From positions 165,031,685 through 165,095,684 of the forward strand of contig CM056741.1 in the NCBI GenBank assembly GCA_029851415.1: DNA of 64,000 nucleotides. The letters run 5' to 3'. The position numbers and the translations under genes were made by a program. This DNA comes from Eretmocerus hayati (lineage: Eukaryota > Arthropoda > Insecta > Hymenoptera > Aphelinidae). The notes under the pieces were generated by a model. The model was not told where the DNA came from and did not search any database. It saw only the letters and a program-made list of their open reading frames with translations. This document shows positions 47,578-58,856 of this stretch, one piece after another. How positions within the stretch are numbered: the stretch's first letter is position 1; each line of letters opens with the position of its first letter.

Positions 47578-48399
47578 CAGTAAGGCCCACTTAATGTGAT
47601 CGCGCTTAATGTTATCAACCGTTTAATGTTATCAAAATTGCTCAGCCCGGTTCAGTTGTATACCAATCCATGCAAATTCCCTCGGCTGATGTGATCAGGA
47701 TATCGGATAATGTTATCATGCGATCGAAATGTCGGGACATACAGATGCGTGTTTATGTCGATCAAAGAGCCATACGAAATATATATTTGACGTCCTCATT
47801 CATGAAATCAATATCGATCACCAGTTGCGCGTGAGACTCATATTACTTGTTTACTCAAAATGATCAAACGGCACGACTTGAATCTGGAAGAAAAATCAAC
47901 ACTGTTATCGAACTTTGATCTTTTACCGGATGGTACAAAACAACGGGAAGCTGCAGCCAAGCTCGGTATTTCTCAGCCTTCACTGTGCAAATTGTTGAAA
48001 AATTGGACTCAGATAGAAAGTGATTATTTGAATAATGTGAATAGAAATCAGAAGCGTAAAAGACAAGCAAAATATGAAGAAGTTGAAGAGGCTCGTGGAG
48101 AGTAGTTCACAAAAGTTCGAAAAGTGGGTACTCAAGTGAACGGACCCGTTCTGATGCAAAAAGCAGAAATTAGATGAGTTTTCCCCAAAAAATGATTGTG
48201 TGTAAATGATATTTTATCTGTTTATCTGAATTCCACGTCAATGCAAATTATGTCTGTGACATCCGACTCCCAAAATTGCATGAATGAATAAACTATGACA
48301 AGAATGAGTCAAACATACGATTTTCGGTTAATATTGTCACCCGCTCATTGTTATCAGAAGTTCTCGGCCCGACGCAATCACATTAAGCTGGTCTTACTG
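47578..48399 (+). mobile_element. Internally deleted Tigger/pogo-like transposon (822 bp)
   Basis: The ends read CAGTAAGGCCCACTTAATGT on the left and the complement of CAGTAAGACCAGCTTAATGT on the right, with TA duplications at 47576-47577 and 48400-48401. Subterminal TTAATGTTATCA repeats echo TGATAACAATGAG in the other end. Inside is the start of a pogo-type transposase, but the catalytic half is gone. This is the clearest DNA transposon in the window. Confidence 0.88.
47860..48177 (+). pseudogene. Tigger/pogo transposase N-terminus (CENP-B-type HTH)
   Basis: ATG at 47860 opens MIKRHDLNLEEKSTLLSNFD, followed by GTKQREAAAKLGISQPSLCKLLKNW. This is the PSQ/CENP-B N-terminal helix-turn-helix of pogo transposases, which binds the element's own ends. 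A lysine-rich KRKRQAKYEE linker follows and TAG stops it at 48103-48105. Reading through, the frame continues FTKVRKVGTQVNGPVLMQKA, the V.GP.L..KA core of the second CENP-B DNA-binding domain, and stops at 48175-48177. The DDE catalytic domain (about 300 residues) is absent. An 81-residue DNA-binding peptide could in principle still be made. Confidence 0.82.
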
Positions 48400-48401
48400 T
48401 A

Positions 48402-49698
48402 GTATATTTCGATACAAGGGTGTATGAACTTTTTCGAGTCCGAGTGAGTACGCACAGTGTATCAAATAATATAATTGAGTACTTTCAACGTAAGGGAGAA
48501 ATTCGGCTGAAAACGACTTGAAGTGTGTCCTCCCTCTTATGGCGTACCCCTCTTTAAATCTTCATTGAGGCAAATTAAGATATGAATTCATCTCGAAGAA
48601 TGCTCTCTTCATAACAAGTTCTTGTAGGATCAAAGTACGGCTACGAGCAGCAATTCTTTGGAAAAAATGGCCACGTACATCGAGTAGATTCTTCTTAATA
48701 TGGCAAAGAAGTTTTCACTCGTAAAAGATTTATTCGAGCCAGATGAATTTAATTCTACCGAGAATTGGATTTATTCTCCTCAATTTACGCTCAAGTCGGC
48801 CATCAATTAGGAAGTTCCATTAGTGCCGTCTCAGATCACTCGAAATTCCAACTCAGGTAGTCCAACTCAATCATTCCCTACACTATTCGTCGTCTATACT
48901 CGGTTTTCTCTCACGCCCAAGAAGTCGAACTCGATCACACGCGGAACATCGGCCAAATTGACCGCTTCGAGACTTGCCAAGCTCTGCGAATCTGCGAAAA
49001 ACTTTGGTAATCGAATGAGATTTTCCAAGCTTCAACGCCCACACTTTTTCCACTCACACTCTCATATAGACTCTAATACTAGCTCTGGAGCCATTACAAT
49101 CAATCATTCCAAGTGTATAGAAATGGAAACTTACTCGTTTAAGTAGATATGTAGGACAACAAAGAAACAAAGAGGGAAGGAATAAAAATTCAAGAGGCTC
49201 AGTATGCTGTCGATCTATTGAAGCGTTTCGTATCCATCGTGCATCTGGGAGGGATTCTGATATCGTAAAGCGATAGCTGCGGAAGTGAATTTTATGTCAC
49301 ATGATTTATCCCGAATGAGAGATCGAGCATACGACACGGCTCGTAAATCCAGCTTTATCAGTGAAATATAGCCGACACGTTCGTTGAACCTCCTCGTGCA
49401 TGAAGGACCACCCTATACGAACAACGTTGACTGTCGTATACTTAATATATATATACGTTGAAAATTTTTAGCCGATCCCGAAACACGAGCCACAGAGCCT
49501 TTGGCTGATCAAAAATCCATACCATATACAGTCCTCGAACTTTCAACTTCGGCGTTCGAGTTTGCTCAATCTTGCTCTCGGTCAAACTTCCATTATATCC
49601 GCCCGCTCGATCTTTCATCTGTTCTCCAGAATCCCACGAGAGCTTCACTCGTCGTCTTTGTCCCCATTTATATATGTGTGTGTGGTAGACTAGCTAAA
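48402..49698. other. Non-coding, flanking partial duplication
   Basis: Words around 47349 (TTTCGGTACAAGGGTG) and 47560 (CACAGTGTATC) recur just after the Tigger element at 48409 and 48457. The transposon may therefore have entered a small tandem repeat. No gene is supported. Confidence 0.35.
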
Positions 49699-49725
49699 AT
49701 GGAAGAAATTGCCGATCTCACCGCG
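49699..49725 (+). CDS. Candidate nine-codon first coding exon
   Basis: ATG in the context CTAAAATGG is followed by EEIADLTA codons and a strong GTATGT donor at 49726. Acidic starts of this kind are common in cytoplasmic proteins, and tiny first coding exons occur in insects. The same region is open for 140 codons in this frame, which weakens the argument for splicing. There is no downstream exon that I can match. Confidence 0.22.
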
Positions 49726-50652
49726 GTATGTTCTGATACTTTCCTTTCTTACATTTTTTCTCATTTTCTAACTTGCTGGAGTTATACGTTGGATATGACT
49801 GTATCCATTGAACGTGCGGCTATTAGAGAACGTTACTTTCCGTGTAACGCATTTGTATGTTACAATTCAGTATATAAGTCAGGGCAAAACGAGCCCTGGA
49901 ATCAGTCTCATTCACGGCACTGACGTGGATGCTCCCGTCAGTCACCCTCGTCGCCTCATCGCTGCTCCAGTGTCATCCCGTATGCGTCGGGATTCGTGTT
50001 ACCCTCCTGACCCACCTTCCCGACGGATCGACTTTACCAATACGCCTCTGGACCGGTCGGTGTAATGGGTATTCGAGTTTACGTGGTGTTTGAGTATCGT
50101 GCTTTGGATTCCAAGTCGCAATGGCACCTAGAAAGTGTTAGGATCATTTATCGCCCTACAATCCCAAAAAACACTCCAGAAGATTGCTCAGCCTCGTAAC
50201 TTTTGAGTGGAGTGTTTCCGAAATCCCATTGACAGGCATCCCTCCCCGGATCGCTTTGTCGGGCACTGTCACAGCAATTCTCTTCTCAACTTTCTTATAA
50301 GTGCGTATACATTTTTTTTTTGAGCTAAGAGAAAATATATATATTTTATAAATACACATATGTATTTGAAAATGAGGAGCAAATATCAAAGTTGTTCTTC
50401 TGAGAAAGAATCCGGAAGTTTTTACCCCAGGAAGATGGTGGAAGGGTATATTAGTATGATTTGTATGAGAAATTGTATATGATAGCTGAGGATCTTGTAC
50501 AAAAAGATTTCTACGGTAATAAGCTGGAAATTTGACGACAAATGGTATCGAAGAATGACCGTTGTCCAAATCAGTTATGTTTTACGGCGAGAGTTACGGC
50601 AGGCCAAATCGCCAAACGTATGATTTTGTTCCATGATACCCCGAATCGCCAA
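49726..50652. other. Non-coding, no recognised feature
   Basis: A 137-codon minus-strand frame (50569-50156) is open but shows no known motif. An AT tract lies at about 50335-50345. Confidence 0.35.
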
Positions 50653-50722
50653 TCTTCAGTAGTATAGTGGTCAATATCTCCGTCTGTCACGCGGGACACT
50701 GAAGTTTGATCATCCGCTAATT
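50653..50722 (+). pseudogene. trnD: tRNA-Asp(GTC) pseudogene or tRNA-derived fragment
   Basis: TAGTATAGTGGTCAATATC is a tRNA-Asp D arm with A box. It is followed by a five-pair anticodon stem TCCGT/GCGGG around the loop CTGTCAC, whose central GTC is the Asp anticodon. The T arm is degraded (GAAGTTTGATCATCC in place of a GGTTCGAATCC-like B box) and the 3' acceptor strand does not pair with TCTTCAG. The D and anticodon arms are intact and the 3' half is broken, so it is a pseudogene or the head of a tRNA-derived SINE. Confidence 0.65.
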
Positions 50723-50974
50723 CACAAATTCTTAAGAAAAATTTAAGTTCTGTCGATATGCTCATATATGTGAGTAACGCCTTGTAGCGTCAAGGTAAAC
50801 ATGCTCAAACTCGGTCATACACCTATACAGCGAACATTACTCAAGACGGAATTTGCGCGGGTCAATTTGAATAGAGGCGTAGAAATCCAAGAAGGAAGTC
50901 CCACCGCACAGGCAGGAAGCGTACGTGAGCATAGTCGTTAGCACGCTCTCTGTATGTATCAGAGAACATAGGGG
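50723..50974. other. Short non-coding spacer
   Basis: Nothing is recognised. If the tRNA fragment heads a SINE, its body would lie here, but no A-rich tail is clear. Confidence 0.4.
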
Positions 50975-51541
50975 GTGGTATTGGAATCTCGTAGAAACTT
51001 GTGGTTCTCAAAGGCATCCGGTTTTCCATTCTGGTGGTGCATATCCGACCAAAACTATAGAATGGTTATACATATAGTATGTGTATATTATAAGCCTCAG
51101 GGTGTGCATGCATATCAGCTCATTTGGGCTTTTGGTTGGACTCTCAATTTCCGCCGTCGGACTTTTCCCTTCTTCTTTCGCTCCTATCGTGAATGGAAGA
51201 GCTCCGATGGCGAGTATCGCTCTCGAGCAATTATGCTAATGTCAAGGCGAGGATGGGCTGCGATCTTTTCTCAACTTTTGAATCGCCAGATCAGAAATGC
51301 TGCGGCAGTTCGGATATATATATATACGCCGGAAAAGAGTGGTGAAATGAGATGGGGATGGGGTCTCGAGATGGTAAAAGAGGAGTTGTTGTATCTTGGA
51401 AGGTTCTTCAAGAATATCGATTCTCGATACATTATCGCGGCTATGCGCGAAAAAGTTTTACTGGCCGATGCTGCACGCATTGCTCGAGCACCAAAATCCC
51501 CGATAGCTATATTTTTGTATATAATGTATCGAAATGGATAA
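50975..51541 (+). other. Longest open frame in the window, unknown
   Basis: The frame runs 188 codons from MVLESRRNLWFSKASGFPFW to KSPIAIFLYIMYRNG. It is rich in Trp, Arg, Phe and Ile, lacks any motif I know, and overlaps a 142-codon frame on the other strand. Composition argues against a real protein. Its length in AT-rich DNA is nevertheless improbable enough to record. Confidence 0.15.
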
Positions 51542-52146
51542 CAAAAGGTAACGGTCTTGCGTGCTTTGTGAGTGGATGATTTAAAATTTGTTGAAGCCAC
51601 GTGATACTTCGAATTGATGCATTGTTGAGTCGTCAAGTATGTGGAATTATGTGATCGACTGATATAGATGTTACTTGTCAGTGCCAAGAAAGGAAACAAA
51701 ACTTGATTTTGGTATTGTGAATAATAAAGACCGAAAGATGAAACTGTGAAAGGAACTATGGTGATTGGATGGAATAAACGTCAGTGCAATCACTATAACG
51801 TTAGACACTTTTATCACGACCCAGGCTTCGTTCATCAAAATTAGTGAGCAAGGATAGTCAATTTCTGATTCGGACAGGAGGGGTGGAACAAGAACGGATG
51901 CCATGGATTTAATTCACGTGTCTTAGAAGAGAGTTCTTGAGTTCTTGATGGTATCTACAAGCTAAAACTCCCTTCTTCCTACCTCCCCGTGAGTATTTGG
52001 TACTTGAGTTTGGAATGCTGTCCTAAACCTGAGCCGTTCTGGAAATGTGAGAGATAAAATTGATTCTTCAAATGACTAAACACTATGGCATAGTCTCAAA
52101 AGTGCATGGAATTATAGTCTGACAAATGATTTTCGATGAAAAGTTT
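51542..52146. other. Non-coding, no recognised feature
   Basis: Nothing supportable is seen. Confidence 0.5.
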
Positions 52147-52248
52147 TCAACACATTTGCTGCGACGAAGAAAATTGCAGTTCCTCCCCTGTGGGTGGCAG
52201 GACTCACTGGTACCCCGAAAATGAGTCCCACCGCAGCGAATGTATTGA
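52147..52248. repeat. Very short inverted-end element (about 100 bp)
   Basis: TCAACACATTTGCTGCG on the left pairs with CGCAGCGAATGTATTGA on the right. GTGGGTGGCAGGACTC and GAGTCCCACC fall inside. The form is that of a minimal MITE, but I cannot identify a target duplication. Confidence 0.4.
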
Positions 52249-55190
52249 GATCAGAAAATATTTCTCACACTCTATATCTTCTTCGAGGAGTTATGCATAG
52301 GCCTCGAAATGGATTCTTTAGACATTTTGCGATTGCAATTCAAGTGTAAAATATCCCAAGAATGTCTGAGTTATTGAAAATGTCCATGGAATCCACGATT
52401 ACGGATCGATGAATTTAAGTCGAAGCCTCAATCTATGTCTCACATTCATAAGACTTCAAAAATACTCTTAACATCACTTATTTTCAATGAACCAGGATCA
52501 CGTGGTTATAAAGCTACTGCATATGAGCGTGTAGTCGAGAAATCTCACGTTGAACGTTGGCGAAAAATGTTGATAGGTTACCTCGATACATCATTTGATA
52601 TTAGAAGATTTGAATTTAGGTGTGGATCACCGATGTTTTATACTAATAAGATGGCTGATTAATGATAGTTGCTAAATAAATACTTTGCACTCCAATCAAA
52701 AATGAACCTAAACGATCTCCGTATTGTCTGAAATGGTCGTCTATCCTGTAATTAAAATTGTATACCACACATTAATTGCTTAGCCTCTCCACTTGTGTGC
52801 GTGGAATTGATAGATGAAGAGAGAGAGAGAAAGAGAAAAAAGAAACAAAGGGTGAGCTTTGATTTACTATAGCTGGTGCATACGTTGCTCTGACCCGTGT
52901 CATTCTCCTGTTGGACTATTGACAGGATGATATTGCTCGAGCCCGTGTTGTGGAATTTCAAAATCGATTTCATGGAACAGTTATTGCATGACTGCTCGTG
53001 GTCTCGATGGAATCGCTTGATGGAAATCTGGCATCTGATTCTGTTACGTCAGTCGCCCAAGAGTAATTTTGAGCTGCCTAGTATATTCGCTTCGAGGATT
53101 GAGACTGGAAAGATGAATTGCAAACATTTTCATTGAATTCTGGTACCGCTTATTGGAGAACATTCTGTTGACAAAAAATTCAATTTTCTATTTTGGATTG
53201 GATAAACTATGATTTGATTCTGTTGAGTATAGTTGCTGCTACTTCGATACGGAGTTCTTTTGATGTTTTGTATACGGATACATTTGGGAATGAAACTACA
53301 TCAGTAATCAGTTGATCAGAAAGATATTGAATTAATGGCTGTGATGTAATGATAAATCTACAAATTTCGCAAACGTCACTGGTTCGGAGGATCGTGTAAT
53401 TCACTTGGAGCCTGTAAGATTGGAGGAAATTGGATTTCAGAAAAAACTTCCGAGCGATAGAGGTTCTTATAAAGGAAAAAAAACTAGAAATGAGGAAGAC
53501 TTGTAAGCATGAATCATGCACAATGAAAGGACTGTTGAAGTAGAGCTCATGGAAAATTTAGCAGCTTGAAACGAAAATCGTGTTTCAAAACCGCAAACTC
53601 AGGCAATTTGATGAAATTTCTCAGATATGTCTGACTGAAACCTCTGAAACTCGAAATTACAGTCTCTCAGTTGTTGGAAAGAATATAAGCAAATAAAGAT
53701 GACCGAAGAGTTGAAATTATTGGTATGTTTGCAAAAAAACACTGTAAAATTGTTAGCATTCTTGGAATCTGGAGGACTAACACATGCATCGCTATGTAAA
53801 AATTAAAATGAGATGTAAAATCTCAAATTCCAGAATCAACGTGCGCCAGCAGGTTAAAGGAAGAAGAACAATACGAATACCCCAGTAAATGAGGAATTAG
53901 TCGTTACAAAACTAATATGATTCTCTGAAAAAAAAGAATTACGTGTGTAACGCGGGACTTCAATTTCTTTTGCAACTCCATTAGCTTGCATGCAAAAGTT
54001 GACTCACAAAATAGGCACTGTAATAAGCATACATGCACACGCAAGCCAAACCAACGAAAGTGGAGAACATAGCGCTAGATCGTCGTGTATAGAGCCATGT
54101 GGAAAAGCGAAAACTTTAGCACTTGGAACGCGCTCTCTCTTTCTCCATAAAGTTCGTCATTGTTGCTGCCTCAGTACGTGAGACCAGATGAATGAGCCAC
54201 GTACTATGTCACGTAAAGCTTTGTAAAGACACTCCGTTGCACACTGCATTACAATTCAGCGAATCAGTAGCACGATAAATTTATCCAAGCCCGTAGCACA
54301 TTCTCGCCTTGTAATCTCGAGTATCGTTATAGATCTATACTTTATGATTCTTGCCACGACGAAGATGTTCCGTAAACTCACGTTGGAATATTATCCTAAG
54401 ATAAGATTCAAAGATTCATCTTGGATTTTGCGATTATACAGAGTTTTGATATGGCAGATGGGGAACTCGTTGAAGATAAACTGATGATTATATGGAATGA
54501 CTTTCACGGAGATGTGGAAAAAAGAAGATTTAGGATTCGAGAGTGGAGTGTGATACCTTGATAAATGTGACGAGAAGTTGAGAGAATTGTGTGCAGGAAA
54601 TAATTCTTGAAATTATGAAAACTACTCCACGCCCGGATGAGCTTGATAATATGTATTGGTGGATTTTCGATCAATTTCCGAGCTCACGACAAGATATTCG
54701 AATCCGAAGGTATGATGATACCTCCATAGAGACTTGAGTGGAAGAATATATGCTAGCTTGCAACTCGAACTCTTCAAACGGATGCATATATCAAGGAGGG
54801 ATTAAAAAAACTCTTGGCAAACTCAAATTAATAATAAAATTCGGAATGATGAATAGTTGAAAATTGAAGAGTGTCTCTCTTCACCCCAGTATCTCTTTTT
54901 ACACTCGGCAGAATCACTACTAAAACACTATCCACTGACTCTGAAACTATTTTTCCAAAGCTATTATTTGGCAACATGCTCGGTACGTATGAAATTGAAT
55001 GATAAATTCGTATGATGGAGCCAAAAGCCTGCCCTTCATGAGAAGATTGTGGGATTGCGAAAATTGTGACGGCTTTTTATGCAATTTTCCAATGTTTGGG
55101 TGCTTACAAAATTACCAAAAATAAAATTCGCATACCTCATTCATGAGGTTCCCGTTTTCCAGCGATTATTCCGACTTTCGCCTGGGGCTC
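52249..55190. other. Non-coding, no recognised feature
   Basis: Frames up to 104 codons (53521-53207, minus) show no motif. There are no clear inverted repeats. Confidence 0.45.
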
Positions 55191-55520
55191 ACCAGGAGAG
55201 GTCATCACATCCGGATTACGGATTTGGCTGAAACTTTGGGAATAGTCTTCTTTTAGTGCCAAAAGATGAAACCAAAAATTATAGACCCTAACGCTCAAGC
55301 GTTTCCGAGCTACAGCCAAGAATATTAGTACTGCCCATATAGGCCCATGTTAGAAATTATCCATATAGGTATACCTGCAATGCTAATGTCCGAGGCTGTA
55401 GCTCGGAAACGCTTGAGCGTTAGGGTCTATAATTTTTGGTTTCATCTTTTGGCACTAAAAGAAGACTATTCCCAAAGTTTCAGCCAAATCCGTGATCCGG
55501 ATGTGATAACCTCTCCTGGT
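55191..55520. mobile_element. Foldback element, younger copy of the 2698 family
   Basis: The left arm begins ACCAGGAGAGGTCATCACAT and the right arm ends with its complement. Long identical stretches include GCTCGGAAACGCTTGAGCG with its partner and the CAAAAGATGAAACC block. The loop is about 75 bases around CCCATATAGGCCCATG. Both arms read as the same peptide (KRLSVRVYNFWFHLLALKED) on opposite strands, a consequence of symmetry. Arm identity is clearly higher than in the copy at 2698-3006. Confidence 0.82.
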
Positions 55521-55930
55521 CAGTCCGAAAACTAAACGCTCAGAAGCGAGCTGTAACCTGATGAATTTGGTGCGAAATGTGCTATTCTCGGGTGCATATC
55601 CGTTGAGACAGATAAAAATGCATGACTCTGATCTTGGGTGAATTTCATAATATTGAGGGATTTTCGACCAACTTTAGAGCTTACGACGAGGTATACGAGC
55701 CCGAACATTCGAATTTCTTTCCTTATTTCCAATCCCGTGAGAAGCATTGATGCAAACTAGTCTATCAACTCTCTACGCGAGGTTTTGGAGATTTCGAATC
55801 ATCAGATGTAAATTCTTTTTTGTAGCTCGCGAGTCGGCTAGAAGTCTATGAATAACATAATCTATAGAAATTGGGTATCCGCAGTTGTCCCAAGATTGTT
55901 CTCGGCTAGTTCGAGTTGAGTTGTTAACGC
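55521..55930. other. Non-coding spacer
   Basis: Nothing is recognised. Confidence 0.45.
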
Positions 55931-56426
55931 TTAACCCTCAATTACCATTGTGGTAGTATTTTGGCACCACCTTTGTTCTATGACTGAAACGCTAAAACTT
56001 CTTTCCAGAATCTCGGGAACTATATGTAAACTCGTGTCGTGATGTTTTCTCTCAAAATTGACTGTTTAAAAATTTTTCGATAGTTTTTTTTTCAAAATAT
56101 TGATAAAGTAAGTACCCAAAATCCGCCAATCGTAACATTGAAATAGTATATTACGCAACGATGTCGAAAAGTTGGATTTACGCACGAGTGAAAATCTTTA
56201 CACACGAGTGTGAGTCTTTACGCACTGGTGAGATTCTTTACGCACGAGCCGCGTAGCGGCGAGTGCGTAAAGTATCTCAACAGTGCGTAAAGATTCACAT
56301 CTCGTGTGTAAAGATTTTCCGAGTGCGGAAACCTTTCGACAGAGTTGCGTACGATATTTTTCGAAATTTTGTGCGGAAAGTTAGTATTCTGTCGGTTACC
56401 TCATACGGTAAAACCAATCACGATTG

Positions 56427-56536
56427 GGGCAGGTGGAGGAAGAGGGCGCAAAGCGGGGTCCAGGAGCGGTAGCCCCTGGTGGGGGTGCAGGGGGCGAAGC
56501 CCCCGCCGGGGGGTTCGGGGGGCGGAGCCCCCCGAC
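56427..56536. repeat. Extremely GC-rich tandem hairpins
   Basis: Perfect small hairpins GGGGGCGAAGCCCCC (56490-56504) and GGGGGGCGGAGCCCCCC (56517-56533) lie side by side, preceded by AGCCCCTGGTGGGGGTGC. The composition is far above that of the rest of the window. They could be replication or transcription stop structures, or foreign DNA captured by the element. Confidence 0.7.
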
Positions 56537-57051
56537 TGAAAAAAAATTCTGCAAATGTATCAGAAAAAGATCTTTTGTTCGATATATCATATGTTATCGC
56601 ATAAATTGAAAATATCGATCTCAATTCTCAAAAGTTCTAGTATTAACAAACAAGATCAGAGATATGTAGTTTCATGAGATAGTATGAATTTGAATTTTGA
56701 GGAAAATTATTACAGAGTTATGTGAATGTCACCAAGGACGGGCAAAACTGAATCAACGGATTGGTGGAATAATGTTGTATTCCCTTGGTTCGATATAGAC
56801 AGAACTTGTCCCTTATAATGATAATAATAATGTTCTGAATACCCGGGATAGAAAGCGCCTCTGACAGAGGAAAACCTCTTTCTTATGAAAAATACGGGGA
56901 TCCATCACCGGCACTCTTTAATGAGGCGAAGTGTCCGAAAAGTAAATTTACCATTTCCTTTGAACGTACAGTTCAAGGTAGATTTTGAACCACGCAAACC
57001 ACGGTGGAAGCACTTCAGAAAGGTCTCAGTCGTATATACATGTTGTACTGA

Positions 57052-57385
57052 ATTGAATTAGACCCATATTCTACCGAAGCGATCGATTTCCATGTTCAAT
57101 TCGATGACCAACCAGGATATCCAATCGTATGGACTTACCGACTTACTGAGAGAAGAAAACTGAAGTTTGACAATTTAGAGAGCTCATAAGTATTCATTCT
57201 ATCGAGTGGAAGAAGTCATTACACCTGCTTTGGACAGCTTCGAATCAACGATTGGAGTACTTCGATTCTACGGAACTAAGACAAAGATCATTTTGCCAGT
57301 CAACGCAGAAACTTCAAGAGATGTCGGAGGATATCAGGCTAGAAAGAAAATACGGCAGTGCGTAAAGATACGTACCGGTGTGTAA
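57052..57385 (+). pseudogene. Two adjoining coding fragments of unknown family
   Basis: One frame (57052-57189) reads IELDPYSTEAIDFHVQFDDQ and continues PGYPIVWTYRLTERRK to a stop. The next (57179-57385) includes VEEVITPALDSFESTIGVLR and ILPVNAETSRDVGGYQARKK. Both look more protein-like than their surroundings and lie in different frames, which fits a frameshifted gene of the inner block. I do not recognise the family. A tiny frame upstream, STDWWNNVVFPWFDID near 56750, may belong with them. Confidence 0.25.
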
Positions 57386-58043
57386 AGACATACCTTACGC
57401 ACTGTTGCTAACTTTACGCACAGGTCTTCACGCATTCCGTGCGCAAAAATTTCTTTACGCACTGAAAAATGTTCCTTACGCACTAACTTTACGCACATGA
57501 TTTCGAAATAGTATATTTCGCACCGAGTTCATGAGGTTGTAGCTCGCTTTTGAGCGATCGGTTTTCGACCCGAGCCGGAGGCGAGGGTTGAAATGATCGC
57601 TCGGAAGCGGGGAACTTCGTGTGCGAGGCGCGAAAGTTATTTTTCGCAATTTTGTAGGCACTCAAACATCGGAAAATTGCGAAAAAGTTCATTTTTGACA
57701 ATCCCCTCCTTTTTTGGGGTCTAATAGCTAGCTTGAGACCTACTTGAGGTGACAAAATAATTTCAGAAGTGAATTTCGCAACTTTTGATATGGTTTTATG
57801 AATTATTCTAAAGTTTTTCATCGGCCTAACCTACAAAAGTAATTTTTTAAAGAATTTTTCGTGGGAACCAGGACATTTTTCTACGGTTCAATTACGTTTA
57901 TACAGATTCTCAAGTTCTTGAAGTTCATCGAGATATTTTTTCCATAACAGTTTCCAGAAATTTTTGAAAGGGAGACAATGTGCCAAAAGTTCACAACAGT
58001 AGTTGGAGCTTCACAAAATTCCACAGTGGTAATTAAGGGTTAA

Positions 58044-58856
58044 AGTAGCTGGATTTATTCAAAACGAGAAGTATATTATTTTTTCATTAATTTTTTTTAT
58101 TTATTAATATATACGGGCAGTACTGCCCTCATTTCAGTGTTATACAAATTAGTACAATATAGAGAAGATTCTTATATCTAAAAGATTCTTATATCTAAAT
58201 TATTTATGATTTCAAATCTTCGATATAGAATGTTCTCAAGATGTGGGTTACTTCACATTTTCATCTACATTTGACTACGAAGTTGGAAAGTAATGACATT
58301 GAATTATATCGCTGCCTTTACATTGGATGATATGGATCATTTTCAAATATTCTAACTCTATGACTTCCATCAACTGCAAATCTCAAACATTTTGAAGTTT
58401 TTCGCACATCTCCCATAGAGTACACATTTAGAAGCAAGTCTCATTTCGTCACTCAGCGTTTTCACTTATTTGTTGTTCGCGAGAAGACTGTCATAAGCAT
58501 TTACTCAATGAAACTCTAAAATAACAATCTCAAACAGGTGAAATGGCAAATTTCAAAGCAATTTCTCACTCCTATTGCGCTCGGATTCAACAAGCGAGTT
58601 GAAAGCGTTCCTAGAAATCTACCAATTGTCCTGCGTGAGATATTCATCATCAACTCTCATTTTCTAGCAATCACGAATTCACAGACACAGAATTGGTACA
58701 GAGATAGGTATACATCATCTTAAGAAACAATTCTCGCTTCAAAATGCTATCTTATCTCAATTGGAGTACCAAGATAGACTCGTTTCGTTCAAATATGCAA
58801 GATTTCCAAACTGTTGCAGGCAACTAAAACACGATGAGAATGCATCCAAGTCAAGA
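58044..58856. other. Non-coding, no recognised feature
   Basis: Nothing supportable is seen. Confidence 0.45.

Larger units (their letters stand above)
56140..57526. repeat. Inner block with TTTACGCAC arrays and 22-base flanking direct repeats
   Basis: GAAATAGTATATTACGCAAC (56140) recurs as GAAATAGTATATTTCGCACC at 57505, giving imperfect 22-base direct repeats around the block. At the left, 56140-56364 is a palindrome centred on GAGCCGCGTAGCGGC, built from units such as CTTTACGCACGAG, CTTTACGCACTGG and their complements. At the right, 57355-57500 carries about nine more TTTACGCAC-type units in both orientations. Repeated binding-site-like units at both ends suggest a transposon whose enzyme reads this motif. 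The class is unknown. Confidence 0.6.
55935..58039. mobile_element. piggyBac-like element (2105 bp) carrying an inner insert
   Basis: TTAA at 55931-55934 and 58040-58043 flanks ends that read CCCTCAATTACCATTGTGG on the left and the complement of CCCTTAATTACCACTGTGG on the right. TTAA with CCCT ends matches piggyBac practice. The outer parts are AT-rich and non-coding, and no piggyBac transposase is visible. The middle is occupied by the unusual block 56140-57526, which looks inserted. Confidence 0.7.

Noticed and set aside
48823..49146. 107-codon Ser/Thr-rich frame as a gene
   Set aside because: Low-complexity composition, no splice context and no known motif.
50975..51541. 188-codon open frame as a gene
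   Set aside because: It is the longest frame, but it overlaps a 142-codon frame on the other strand, has Trp/Arg/Phe-heavy composition and shows no motif, splice or promoter support.
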